A DNA stretch of 64,000 nt from an uncultured Oceanisphaera sp. (lineage in GTDB: Bacteria > Pseudomonadota > Gammaproteobacteria > Enterobacterales > Aeromonadaceae). The notes under the pieces were generated by a model. The model was not told the origin of the DNA. It saw only the letters and a list, made by a program, of their open reading frames with translations, and made no database searches. Position 1 is the first letter of the stretch; the number at the start of each line of letters is the position of its first letter. The translations under genes and the position numbers were made by a program. Positions 32,536-41,116 of this stretch are shown here, one piece after another. Where the stretch lies: NCBI RefSeq assembly GCF_947495715.1, contig NZ_CANLZU010000002.1, forward strand, positions 62,001 to 126,000, given 5' to 3'.

Positions 32536-33159
32536 ATGAGCGAAGCAAACGACAATAACCGTGATCAGGTAAAGGCCGAACGCCACCAGCAGCGGCAGCA
32601 AAAAGTAAAAGAGGCGGTCGACGCCAGAGTGGCGGCGGCAAGCGATGAGCGCGGCGTGCTGATGGTGATTACCGGCAACGGCAAGGGCAAGAGCACCGCC
32701 GGCTTTGGCACAGTGGCGCGGGCCGTGGGCCACGGCAAAAGCGCGGCCGTGGTGCAGTTCATCAAGGGCGGCTGGGAATGCGGCGAGCGTAACCTGCTGC
32801 AAAAAGTGGGCGTGCCCTTTGAGGTCATGAACACCGGCTTTACCTGGGAAACCCAGAACCGGGAACAGGACATGGCCGCCTGCGAACAAACCTGGCTGCC
32901 GGCCGAAAAAATGCTGGCCGACCCCGGTATCGATCTGGTGCTGCTGGACGAACTCACCTACATGGTGGCCTATCACTATCTGGATCTGGACCGGGTGCTG
33001 ACGGCACTGAAAAACCGGCCCAAACACCAGCACGTGATCATTACCGGCCGTGGTTGCCACCGCTCCATCATCGAGCTGGCCGACACCGTGAGTGAAGTAC
33101 AACCGATCAAACACGCCTTTGATGCCGGCGTTAAAGCCCAGCCCGGCTTTGATTACTGA
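32536..33159 (+). CDS. cobO: Cob(I)alamin adenosyltransferase, CobO/BtuR type
   Basis: 207 residues. P-loop VITGNGKGKSTAGFGTVARA and the block IDLVLLDELTYMVAYHYLDL are diagnostic for the BtuR/CobO/CobP family. It transfers the adenosyl group from ATP to reduced corrinoid, in either de novo synthesis or salvage. A charged N-terminal segment (ERHQQRQQKVKEAVDARVAA) is common in this family. Second gene of a two-gene unit with cobQ, ended by a strong terminator. Confidence 0.95.
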   Translation: MSEANDNNRDQVKAERHQQRQQKVKEAVDARVAAASDERGVLMVITGNGKGKSTAGFGTVARAVGHGKSAAVVQFIKGGWECGERNLLQKVGVPFEVMNTGFTWETQNREQDMAACEQTWLPAEKMLADPGIDLVLLDELTYMVAYHYLDLDRVLTALKNRPKHQHVIITGRGCHRSIIELADTVSEVQPIKHAFDAGVKAQPGFDY

Positions 33160-33176
33160 GAAAAGTGTGCCGAATT

Positions 33177-33213
33177 AAAAAAGGCGCTACCGCATATGCA
33201 GTAGCGCCTTTTT
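33177..33213 (+). terminator. Rho-independent terminator of cobQ-cobO
   Basis: Stem AAGGCGCTAC / GTAGCGCCTT with a 10-base loop, followed by a T-run, and preceded by A6 so it may work in both directions with the convergent ydcH-like gene. Confidence 0.9.
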
Positions 33214-33233
33214 GTGATGTTAAGCATAATGGA

Positions 33234-33485
33234 TTATTGAGCCGATTCTTCTTTTTTTACCAGATTAAACAAGGTGTCTTTCAGATTGACACGTTTCAGC
33301 TTTAACTCTTCAAGATGACTGTCACCGGTAGGCCGATCTGCTGCCTCGATTTTAAATACTTCATTGTCGATTTCATGATAATCATCAAATAACTTGGCGA
33401 AGTGACGATCATTCATTTTCAGGTGGCGAATAGTGTGATGATGATCGGGGAACTCTTTTAACAAGCTGTGTTTTTCTAAAGACAT
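33234..33485 (-). CDS. YdcH family (DUF465) small protein
   Basis: 83 residues, all helical and highly charged: MSLEKHSLLKEFPDHHHTIR then MNDRHFAKLFDDYHEIDNEV and a C-terminal HLEELKLKRVNLKDTLFNLV. This matches the DUF465/YdcH family of short antiparallel-helix proteins of unknown function. The usual family length is 70-80 residues. Stands alone, convergent with cobO. AT-rich upstream region. Confidence 0.88.
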   Translation of the reverse strand: MSLEKHSLLKEFPDHHHTIRHLKMNDRHFAKLFDDYHEIDNEVFKIEAADRPTGDSHLEELKLKRVNLKDTLFNLVKKEESAQ

Positions 33486-33740
33486 ATTATATTGGCCTCG
33501 CGCTATTGGTTTGATTTATTACACTAGCAACATGACATCGCATGTCAAGCCGTGTATTGATCCAGGTCAAGAGTTTGTAGCTACAGGCTAAATAAGGATA
33601 AATGTCGGTACTGTCTCATCAATCAGAGACTTGTTAAAAATAGTGACGCGATACCGAGGTTCTGCTATCGCGCCATCATCAAGTTCAGCTAAAAAGACCA
33701 TGTGGTACGAATCACGTTAAAGCGTTGTTTAATATGATGT

Positions 33741-34118
33741 TTACTCAACAATCTTCACTCCCGTACCTTTTGCATCCATGTAGCCCCAAGTGGTAAGACC
33801 AACTCCGCTTTTGTAACTGACGTTAACGACAGCGTTGGCACCGACCATTCTGGCCTTCTCAATGAGAGCTTCATTAGCCTGCTCTTTCGTTGGGTCTTTA
33901 TGAAAGACGGTCAACTTTTTGACAGAAACTTCAATCGGACCAATTTCTTCATAGTTTCGGTCTTTGATATCACCTTCCGAGATAATGACCTGAGAGGTTT
34001 TATCTATTGCCGATGCCGTTTGTGACGGTATATTAGAGCTGGTGCGGTAGGTGGAACACCCAGACAGGGTCGATAACCCAACGGCAAGGACCAAAAAGCC
34101 AAATTTATTAAGTTTCAT
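33741..34118 (-). CDS. Lipoprotein with YbjQ/DUF4156-like domain
   Basis: 125 residues from the ATG at 34118, chosen because GGAGAG precedes it and it gives a classic lipoprotein signal, MKLNKFGFLVLAVGLSTLSG followed by Cys20. The mature domain (NYEEIGPIEVSVKKLT, then EALIEKARMVGANAVVNVSY) has the strand-helix pattern of small alpha/beta lipoproteins related to YbjQ or DUF4156; family membership is tentative. Probably anchored in the outer membrane. Isolated gene. Confidence 0.75.
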   Translation of the reverse strand: MKLNKFGFLVLAVGLSTLSGCSTYRTSSNIPSQTASAIDKTSQVIISEGDIKDRNYEEIGPIEVSVKKLTVFHKDPTKEQANEALIEKARMVGANAVVNVSYKSGVGLTTWGYMDAKGTGVKIVE

Positions 34119-34827
34119 TTTTTCTCTCCAGTATTGATTTCTAGTATCTATCGCTTGAAGCTGGGGCACAAAAGGCGGCTAATATTCATTGCTAAGTAAC
34201 AACAAAAGAGCATGCATGGGAATGAATACAGAATCACAGCCTTTATATCAGGCAGCTTCGGTATCTTTATTTTTATACTTCGCTCAATATCTCTTCATGA
34301 AACTCATATGAAGCTCTGCCATTATAATCAGGGTCGCAAGCATAATGGAAGTGGGTAAGAGGCAGTTATCAGTGACAAGTATCAAGAAAAAGGCAGAACA
34401 ACTGCCGATACCATCAGGCAGCTGCCACTGCATCGGAGAGGGAAAAGGGAGCCGTTCTGCCGACCATGATATGCCATGGATGGCATATCTGAGCTCACAT
34501 GGATGTGCTCGTTGCGAGTCGGCGGAGCGGGCCCTTTGTCCGATGGGTGCAGGATCGCTATCTCTGCATTCACCTGCAAATTTGCGCCTACATACACCTA
34601 CATACAAATAGCGGAATAGCGGAGTAGTTGTGCTGGTCGACTGACGTCGACCCAACAACAGAGCGTATGGCAGCGGTGTTTGATGTTCACTTTAACGGCG
34701 GAGCAGGGCGGTCATTACAACATGGTAATCAAGTGGCAATGAGTTTGACGGCGTTGGGCTGGCAGTATGGCTCGCATTGGCGCTCATCCTGATATGCCTG
34801 CCAAGCCAAACATTCATGGAGATAATG
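34119..34827. other. Intergenic region with a hairpin repeat
   Basis: 709 bp between the lipoprotein gene and the secreted GlcG-like gene. It holds hairpin unit 3 at 34434-34542. No convincing gene: the open frames across 34284-34658 follow the repeat. A GTCGACTGACGTCGAC dyad lies at about 34636-34651. Confidence 0.5.
34434..34542 (-). repeat. Modular hairpin repeat, unit 3
   Basis: Read on the minus strand it begins CGGACAAAGGGCCCGCTCCG and shares a 29-base block (34514-34542) with unit 1, two mismatches apart. It has the inner CCGAC/GTCGG arms, GAGCTCAGA, and a central ATGCCATCCATGGCAT palindrome corresponding to GCGCCATCCGTGGCGC of unit 1. The closing outer arm (CCCTTTTCCCTCTCCG) is imperfect. 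Confidence 0.72.
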
Positions 34828-35343
34828 ATGATGATAAAAACTGCTCGCCGTTCACTGCTGGCTCTGACCCTGTGTGCCGCTCCTGCCTTTGCTGCGCCTG
34901 TTTTGACCACAGAAGGCGGCATTGAACACAGAGCCGATGTGTCACTGGACCTGGCCAACCAGCTGCTGGACGCCACCATGGCGGCCTGTCATGCCGACGG
35001 CCGCACTGCGGTCGCCGCGGTAGTCGACCGTGGCGGTAACCTGGTTGCCCTGCAGCGTGACGACAATGTCGGCCCGCACAATACCCTGGCGGCCCAGCGC
35101 AAGGCCTTTACCTCGCTGTCCACCAAAACCACCTCGCGCAAGCTGTCTGAAATAGCCCGTAACAACCCCGAGTCAGAAAACCTGAACACGCTGGACGAGC
35201 TGTTGCTGCTGGGCGGCGGCGTACCGCTGAAAGTGGGTAACCAGGTGATTGGCGCCATTGGCGTGGCCGGTGCCGGCGGTGCCGCCATCGACGAAGGCTG
35301 TGCCCTGCAGGCTATCGAGCAGGTGCTGCCGAAAACTCTGTAA
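34828..35343 (+). CDS. Secreted GlcG/HbpS-like (DUF336) heme-binding family protein
   Basis: 171 residues. Several ATGs are consecutive; 34828 or 34831 are at proper distance from GGAG. Signal peptide MMIKTARRSLLALTLCAAPA with cleavage after AFA. The mature part is the DUF336 fold: LDLANQLLDATMAACHADGR, VAAVVDRGGNLVALQRDDN, GGVPLKVGNQVIGAIGVAGA. Members bind haem or small molecules (HbpS), and others lie in glycolate or diol operons (GlcG). Exported to the periplasm here. Alone between a repeat region and a terminator. Confidence 0.88.
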   Translation: MMIKTARRSLLALTLCAAPAFAAPVLTTEGGIEHRADVSLDLANQLLDATMAACHADGRTAVAAVVDRGGNLVALQRDDNVGPHNTLAAQRKAFTSLSTKTTSRKLSEIARNNPESENLNTLDELLLLGGGVPLKVGNQVIGAIGVAGAGGAAIDEGCALQAIEQVLPKTL

Positions 35344-35369
35344 GCTCTTCTCAATACAGCAGATGATTG

Positions 35370-35403
35370 AACCGGCAGTTGCGTTGGCGGCTGCCGGTTT
35401 TTA
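35370..35403. terminator. Rho-independent terminator after DUF336 gene
   Basis: Stem AACCGGCAG / CTGCCGGTT with a 12-base loop and T5 tail, 27 bases after the stop; also lies before the convergent next gene. Confidence 0.82.
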
Positions 35404-35422
35404 CGTTGTTAGCGCTATTTGG

Positions 35423-35857
35423 TTACCACTCGTCTTCTGCCGCCGGATCGTAGCCCTTGTATTGTTCCGGCTTGCTGCCGGTTTCGGCGGTGACTAAGGG
35501 ATAGTGTCGGCCTGGCTGGGGCTCGCTTGGTTGCTTGCGGGATTTGGAAATCTGAAAAATCCAGTCGTCGCCAAAATCGAACCAGTAGAACAGCTTCTTG
35601 CCCTTGGACAGGGGAAACAAAGGCCCTATGCTGGCGTCCAGCGAGTATTCTTCGCCGTCAAAATGAATGCGCTCCGAGCCGAATTCTCGGCGGGAGATAA
35701 AAAACGAATACATGTGGTCGTTATCAAAACCGACCGCAGCCTGAATGGCGTCATGCAGATCGTGCAGCGAGCTGTTTTCTTCTATTTCCAGTTTACAGCC
35801 CCAGTCTGCTTCCGCATACATGCCCGCAACGAGCTGGATGGACAGGGTGATGATCAT
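35423..35857 (-). CDS. Plasmid pRiA4b ORF-3 family protein
   Basis: 144 residues. The block SLHDLHDAIQAAVGFDNDHMYSFF is split around HDLHDAIQ...HMYSF, followed by FGDDWIFQISKSRK, the hallmark of the pRiA4b ORF-3 family (WLDFGDDW-type motif). Function unknown; members occur on plasmids, as passenger genes of IS1096-like elements, and in chromosomes. No transposase is nearby. ATG at 35857. Confidence 0.85.
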   Translation of the reverse strand: MIITLSIQLVAGMYAEADWGCKLEIEENSSLHDLHDAIQAAVGFDNDHMYSFFISRREFGSERIHFDGEEYSLDASIGPLFPLSKGKKLFYWFDFGDDWIFQISKSRKQPSEPQPGRHYPLVTAETGSKPEQYKGYDPAAEDEW

Positions 35858-35934
35858 GGCGGCCTCATGGTTGGATGAAAATGAGTTGGCTGAAATATGA
35901 TTGCTTGGAACAAGTTAGCTGAAAAAGCGTGATT

Positions 35935-35967
35935 GAAAAAGCCCCACGGTTGCCAGCGGTGGGGCCT
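35935..35967 (-). terminator. Rho-independent terminator of secreted hypothetical gene
   Basis: On the minus strand a GCCCCAC / GTGGGGC stem is followed by a T5 run, about 25 bases after the stop at 35991. Confidence 0.8.
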
Positions 35968-35990
35968 GTATTATAAGGCGTTGGATGGAC

Positions 35991-36557
35991 CTAGGGCTGA
36001 TAAGCCGGCATGGGCGCCATAATATGCACATAGGGCGTACCTTGCCACATAACCCAGGGGCCTCCATTGGTGTGATCGGTGGGCAGTCCTTCCAGCATGG
36101 CGTTATCGGGCACCAGTATCATCAGGTGCGGTACCGGCTCGCTAATCCACTCGTTGCTGGCGGTGGGCTCGGTGGCGTAAGGGTCTGTATTACTTTCGGG
36201 AGTACCGCCCTGCAGCATATAGCCAAAGCCCATGCCCTTGTTGGTCAGCGGCTGCTTGTTCATCCAGGCGTGCGCCCAATCCAACCAGGCCGCGTCCAGA
36301 CACATGGGGTCGTTGCCGGTGGTGGCCGGCATATCCGGCAGGCAGGTCCAGCCGTTGTCGCCTTTGCGCAACTCCGTCATGTCGGCACCTTCTTCGGCCG
36401 GCCAGTCCATTATGGTGGCGGTGGCACTGACCGAAGGTGGGGCGGCGCTCATGGCGCTGGCTATTTTTTCTTCCGGGGTGGCGGCCAGGGTGGCACCGCA
36501 GGCAACGCCGAACACCAGGCCCAGCGCAACACGGGGAAGAGAAACCAGATTATTCAT
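35991..36557 (-). CDS. Secreted hypothetical protein
   Basis: 188 residues. Signal peptide MNNLVSLPRVALGLVFGVAC with probable cleavage after ATLAA. The mature part is rich in Trp, Met and Pro (ATIMDWPAEEGADMTELRKG, TCLPDMPATTGNDPMCLDAA, WDWAHAW-like, PHLMILVPDNAMLEGLPTD), has two cysteines that could pair, and ends with PWVMWQGTPYVHIMAPMPAY. I recognise no named domain. Probably periplasmic. Own terminator; AGGAG precedes the ATG. Confidence 0.78.
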   Translation of the reverse strand: MNNLVSLPRVALGLVFGVACGATLAATPEEKIASAMSAAPPSVSATATIMDWPAEEGADMTELRKGDNGWTCLPDMPATTGNDPMCLDAAWLDWAHAWMNKQPLTNKGMGFGYMLQGGTPESNTDPYATEPTASNEWISEPVPHLMILVPDNAMLEGLPTDHTNGGPWVMWQGTPYVHIMAPMPAYQP

Positions 36558-36800
36558 GGTTTAGCTCCTTAACATGGTACAGCGTACATTAATCAGGACG
36601 ATTAATGTTCTATCCATGCAGTATTTTAGGCTTAGCAGGGCGCCGACCTTCCGTCAACGCGGCCGAAAGCAGGCATCCGGCTGCTAAACTTATCAGCGAG
36701 TCAAATCTGGCTGGCGCTTGCTTGGCCAGCGGTACCGGGTTAGCGGTTACTCGCTTGAAGCCGGCTATTCTGTTGAGTCTGTTATTTCAAGGACACCATC

Positions 36801-38183
36801 ATGACACTTATATCCAAGGATGCCGTTGCCGGCCTGAAAAAGGTGGTAAAGGGCCAGATTGTGCTGCCCGAAGATGCCGATTATCACGAGGTGCGCAAGG
36901 TGTGGAACGCCACCATTGACCGTCACCCCAAAGTGATAGTGCGCTGCGCCGAGGCGGCTGACGTGCCCCCGGCCCTCGACTTTGCGCGCCGGTATCAGCT
37001 GGATATCTCGGTGCGCGGCGCCGGCCACAATATTGCCGGCAATGCGGTGTGCGAGGGCGGCATCATGATCGACATGTCGACCATGACCGGGGTACAGGTT
37101 GATGTGGCCAATAAAATAGCTCTGGTGGAGCCGGGTGCCCGGCTGAGCGATGTGGATCTGGCCACCCAGCAGCACGGGCTGGCCACGCCGCTCGGCATCA
37201 ACTCCACCACCGGCGTGGCCGGTTTGACCCTGGGCGGTGGCTTTGGCTGGCTGACCCGGCAACACGGCATGACGGTAGATAATTTGCTGGCGGTCGAGCT
37301 GGTGACCGCCGAGGGAAAATCGCTTCGGGCCAGTGAGCAGGAAAACGGTGATCTGTTTTGGGCGGTGCGCGGGGCGGGCGGCAATTTCGGTATCATTACC
37401 CGTTTTGAATACCGGCTGCATGCGGTGGGGCCGGAGATCACCGCCGGGCTACTGGTGTTTCCCATGGCGCAGGCAACCCAGGTGTTGCAGCAATACCGTG
37501 ATTACATGAACGGTGCACCCGAACGGCTCAATGTGTGGGTGGTGATGCGCAAGGCCCCGCCGTTGCCGTTTTTGCCCGAGCCGATACACGGGCAGGAAGT
37601 GGTGGTGCTGGCCATCTTTTACGCCGGGCCGCTGGCCGAGGCCGAGCCGCTGATAGCGCCGCTACGCGACTTTGGTACCGCCCACGGCGAGCATATTGGC
37701 GAGCAGCCTTATGTGCAGTGGCAGCAGGCGTTTGATCCCCTGTTGACGCCGGGGGCCAGAAACTACTGGAAATCACATAACTTTACCGAGCTGTACGATG
37801 AGGCGCTGGATACTCTGGTCAGCTATGCGCAGCGACTGCCCGACCCCCAGTGCGAAATTTTCATCGGTATGATCGGGGGCGCCGCCAATCGGGTGCCGGC
37901 CAACGCAATGGCTTATGGGCACCGAGACGCCCGCTTTGTAATGAATGTGCATGCCCGCTGGGACGACACCGCGCAAGACGCCGGCTGCATTGCCTGGGCG
38001 CGCGAGTTTTTCAAGGCCTCGGCACCGTATGCTTCTGCCGGTGTTTACATCAACTTCATGACCGAAGAAGAAGGCGAACGGGTAAAGGCGGCCTATGGCG
38101 ACAACTATGCACGGCTGGTGCAGCTGAAACGCCAGTATGATCCCGACAATCTGTTTCACCTGAACCAGAACATCAGGCCCTGA
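36801..38183 (+). CDS. FAD-linked oxidase with berberine-bridge-type C-terminus
   Basis: 460 residues. The PP-loop FAD-binding domain spans residues 35-205: VIVRCAEAADVPPALDFARR, then SVRGAGHNIAGNAVCEGG, where the His is the usual covalent flavin attachment site, and GLTLGGGFGWLTRQHGMTVD. The C-terminal BBE motif YDPDNLFHLNQNI positions the flavin. No signal peptide, unlike plant berberine bridge enzymes, so cytoplasmic like 6-hydroxynicotine oxidase. It would oxidise an alcohol, amine or sugar with O2. Substrate unknown; no functionally linked neighbour. Confidence 0.9.
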   Translation: MTLISKDAVAGLKKVVKGQIVLPEDADYHEVRKVWNATIDRHPKVIVRCAEAADVPPALDFARRYQLDISVRGAGHNIAGNAVCEGGIMIDMSTMTGVQVDVANKIALVEPGARLSDVDLATQQHGLATPLGINSTTGVAGLTLGGGFGWLTRQHGMTVDNLLAVELVTAEGKSLRASEQENGDLFWAVRGAGGNFGIITRFEYRLHAVGPEITAGLLVFPMAQATQVLQQYRDYMNGAPERLNVWVVMRKAPPLPFLPEPIHGQEVVVLAIFYAGPLAEAEPLIAPLRDFGTAHGEHIGEQPYVQWQQAFDPLLTPGARNYWKSHNFTELYDEALDTLVSYAQRLPDPQCEIFIGMIGGAANRVPANAMAYGHRDARFVMNVHARWDDTAQDAGCIAWAREFFKASAPYASAGVYINFMTEEEGERVKAAYGDNYARLVQLKRQYDPDNLFHLNQNIRP

Positions 38184-38324
38184 TGGGCGACCGAGGTGCT
38201 TGCTCATGGATGCGCCGCTTGTGATGACGTCTACAACAAATTTATGACCAATTAAAACTTGCGGCGTTCTGGCCTGCAATGATGCAATCTGTCACCATGA
38301 CAACTGGTTACAAGGATGTAGGAC

Positions 38325-39344
38325 ATGCAGATGTCATTGCTTGATAAAGGAAAGCTGCTGGTGTTGCTGTTGGGCCTGTGGTTGCCCGGTTGGGACGCCA
38401 GTGCGGGTACCCTGCAGCAGGCTCTTCAGCATGGCGACATACGTTGTGGCGTGTTTCCGGACGACCCCGGGCGCAGCGCCATCGATAACGAGGGGGTCTG
38501 GCGCGGTTTCTACGTGGACTTTTGCCGGGCGACCGCCGCAGCCCTGTTCGGTGATCCGAAGCGGGTGCAGTACATAGAGGTAGACGCCACCACTCGCTTT
38601 ACCAGCCTGCAGCAGCGCCAGGCCGATGTGGTGATGTACAGCTCCACCTGGACGCTGGGCCGCGAACACCGCTATCAGGTCGCGTTTCCGGCGATTTATC
38701 TGTTTGACGGCCAGGGCCTGATGGTCCGTGAGCAGGCCGATATTCACGAATTGGCCGATCTGGCTGGCAAAACCGTCTGTGTAACCGAAAACACCACCAC
38801 CCACCGCAATCTGGTCAACCTGCTGGCGCGCGAACGGCTCGATGCCCGTATTCTGTTTTCCAACGGCGACAGCTTCTTTCGTGGCCATTGCGATGCCTAC
38901 AGTGCCGACCGCATCAATCTGGCCATCAATCGCGCTCATCGCGCCGACAATCCCGCCCGTTACCGTATTCTGCCGCTGACCTTCACCCGGGAGCCGATCG
39001 GCCCCATGGTCAGAAACGATGACGCCGAATGGTCGCGGGTGATTCGCGCCGTGGTGCATGCGCTGATCCTGGCCGACGAAAAAGGCATTACCCAGGCCGA
39101 GGTGGCGGCTTTGCGCGGCAACAGCAGTGATGCAGAGGTTCGCAACCTGCTCGGCGACAGCGGTAACCTTGGCCGGCAACTGGGATTGCCGGCCGACTGG
39201 GCCTATCAGGCCATTCGCAGCGTCGGTAATTACAGCGAGATCTATCGGCGGCATTATGGTCCCGACACCGCCATCAATGTGGAACCCGGTCTCAACCAAC
39301 CCTGGTCGCGGGGCGGCCTGTTGTTTGCGCCGCTGTTTCAGTGA
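38325..39344 (+). CDS. Periplasmic amino-acid-type binding protein, operon with diguanylate cyclase
   Basis: 339 residues. Signal peptide MQMSLLDKGKLLVLLLGLWL with cleavage around DASA. The fold is that of extracellular solute-binding protein family 3, closest in style to AapJ/general L-amino-acid binding proteins: WRGFYVDFCRATAAALFGDP, VDATTRFTSLQQRQADVVMY, ELADLAGKTVCVTENTTTHR. No ABC permease or ATPase follows. Instead the gene runs directly into a membrane diguanylate cyclase gene, so it more likely acts as a ligand sensor than in uptake. Confidence 0.86.
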   Translation: MQMSLLDKGKLLVLLLGLWLPGWDASAGTLQQALQHGDIRCGVFPDDPGRSAIDNEGVWRGFYVDFCRATAAALFGDPKRVQYIEVDATTRFTSLQQRQADVVMYSSTWTLGREHRYQVAFPAIYLFDGQGLMVREQADIHELADLAGKTVCVTENTTTHRNLVNLLARERLDARILFSNGDSFFRGHCDAYSADRINLAINRAHRADNPARYRILPLTFTREPIGPMVRNDDAEWSRVIRAVVHALILADEKGITQAEVAALRGNSSDAEVRNLLGDSGNLGRQLGLPADWAYQAIRSVGNYSEIYRRHYGPDTAINVEPGLNQPWSRGGLLFAPLFQ

Positions 39345-39358
39345 AGGAGACAACGACC

Positions 39359-41074
39359 TTGCTGCCCGTTTTTCGCCGCCGGCCTCGTTACAGCATTGGC
39401 AGTAAACTGACCCTGATTATCGGTGCCGTGTTCGGCCTCTACCTGCTGTCGGTGACGGTGATCGGTTATGTCATGTACAGCCAGTATCGCGGTTTCAGCA
39501 CCCTGGCCAGCAGTCACTTTGACCGGGCCATGACCGCCGCCGAGCTGACTCGGGATGCAGAAACCATTGCCGCCGAAGTGTTCGAAATGCTGGTCAGCAG
39601 CGAGCGTTCCATCAGTGCCGGCAATCGCCGCGCCGAAAATCTGGCCAGCATTTATCAGGCCACCCGTCAGCGTCTGGATGCGGTTGATGCCAGTGATGTA
39701 GTGGATGACCAAACCCGGGCCGAGCTGGATCGTTGGCAACAGCCCTTTTTCAGCAGCCTTGAGCGACTGGATACGCGGCTGGCAGCCGAGCAGTCGTTGC
39801 AGACCGCCCACCTGAATCGCATCGATGAACTGTTTCTGTTGCTGCAGCAGTTGCCACCGGTGGCAACGACGGCTTCCTTGCCCACGGCAGATCAGCGCTT
39901 TGTCGGTCATGCCCTGGCGGCCCTGAGTTATGCCGCCGCCGCCCTCAGTGCCGAGCGCCCGGGGCAAATTGCCCGCTTGCACGGTGCTTGCCAGCAACAG
40001 TTGCAACAGCTGGCGGCCTTGCCGCTGGTCTCGAAAGATTTTATCGAGCTGCGGGAACGATTGAACCGTACCCTGCCGAGCATCTTCACCAGCCGACGTC
40101 CCTTGCTTCAACATGGGCGGGCCACCCTGGCCACGGCCAGACAAACCCGAGTGCTGGCCCAAAAACTGACCAGTGCCACCTTCAACTATCATTTGCAGTT
40201 AAAAGCCGCGGCGCAGCAGGCCATTACCGTTCATCAACGCATGATCCGCCGTTCGCTGTTCGGACTGCTGCTGGCCTCGCTGGCACTGATCACCATTACC
40301 GTGGGGGCCGTTGTTTATATTCGACGGGCCATAGTGTTGCGTATCAATCGGCTCAGTGCCGCCATGCATGCCCATCAGCAGGGACATGACGGGCCCATTC
40401 CCTGTGAAGGGCACGATGAAATCAGCCTGATGGGCTCGACCTTTGCGGTGTTTGTCGAGGCGCGCCGGCAGGCGGAGCAACAACTGGAGCAGGCCAACCT
40501 GCATCTGCAGCAGATGAACGCCGAACTGCACCGGCTGAGCGAGATTGACGAGCTGACCCGGATAGCCAATCGGCGGCGCTTTGATCAGCATATGGTGTCG
40601 GTGTGGCGACGGGCACTGCGGGAGCAAAGCCCGCTTGGCCTGATCATGGCAGATATCGACTTCTTCAAGCGGTTCAATGATGAATATGGCCACCAGGCCG
40701 GTGACGAGTGCTTGTACCGGGTGGCGCAGGCACTGGCCGGTGAATTGCACCGGGAAGGGGACATGGTGGCCCGTTACGGCGGCGAGGAGTTTATTTTGTT
40801 GCTGCCGGGGCTGAGCCTGGCACAGACCGAAAAGCTGGCGCGCCGTTTGCTGCAGGCGGTGCGGAGCCTGCAGATCCCCAATGCCCAGGCCGATTGCCAT
40901 ATGGTGACCATCAGCCTGGGGGTGGCATCGGTGGTGCCCACCACGCATGATCGCATCGAGTCACTGGTCAGCCGTGCCGATCAGGCCTTGTATGCGGCCA
41001 AAAGCCGAGGGCGAAATCGGTTTTGCTCGGCGGTAGCGGATGAGCAAAACGTCATGGTTGGTGGCACCACCTGA
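39359..41074 (+). CDS. Membrane diguanylate cyclase (GGDEF)
   Basis: 571 residues from the TTG at 39359, which has AAGGAGA at 8 bp. A GTG at 39341 overlapping the previous stop is the alternative. TM1 is near the N-terminus (LTLIIGAVFGLYLLSVTVIG), a periplasmic helical domain of about 260 residues follows, then TM2 (SLFGLLLASLALITITVGAV), a HAMP-like linker and a coiled coil (EARRQAEQQLEQANLHLQQM). The GGDEF domain has ARYGGEEFILLLPG, the active-site variant GGEEF, and the inhibitory I-site REGD eight residues before it. It makes c-di-GMP, probably under control of the upstream binding protein. Confidence 0.92.
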   Translation: MLPVFRRRPRYSIGSKLTLIIGAVFGLYLLSVTVIGYVMYSQYRGFSTLASSHFDRAMTAAELTRDAETIAAEVFEMLVSSERSISAGNRRAENLASIYQATRQRLDAVDASDVVDDQTRAELDRWQQPFFSSLERLDTRLAAEQSLQTAHLNRIDELFLLLQQLPPVATTASLPTADQRFVGHALAALSYAAAALSAERPGQIARLHGACQQQLQQLAALPLVSKDFIELRERLNRTLPSIFTSRRPLLQHGRATLATARQTRVLAQKLTSATFNYHLQLKAAAQQAITVHQRMIRRSLFGLLLASLALITITVGAVVYIRRAIVLRINRLSAAMHAHQQGHDGPIPCEGHDEISLMGSTFAVFVEARRQAEQQLEQANLHLQQMNAELHRLSEIDELTRIANRRRFDQHMVSVWRRALREQSPLGLIMADIDFFKRFNDEYGHQAGDECLYRVAQALAGELHREGDMVARYGGEEFILLLPGLSLAQTEKLARRLLQAVRSLQIPNAQADCHMVTISLGVASVVPTTHDRIESLVSRADQALYAAKSRGRNRFCSAVADEQNVMVGGTT

Positions 41075-41087
41075 CGATCGGGTCAGT

Positions 41088-41107
41088 CCCGCCCCGTTTG
41101 GGGCGGG
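41088..41107. terminator. GC-rich hairpin between convergent genes
   Basis: Perfect stem CCCGCCCC / GGGGCGGG with loop GTTT between the convergent diguanylate cyclase and NhaC genes. There is no strong T-tract on either side, so termination efficiency is uncertain. Confidence 0.55.
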
Positions 41108-41116
41108 AGTTCGCCG

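Noticed and set aside
38325-39344. ABC amino-acid transporter locus
   Set aside because: No permease or ATPase gene is adjacent; the next gene is a diguanylate cyclase.
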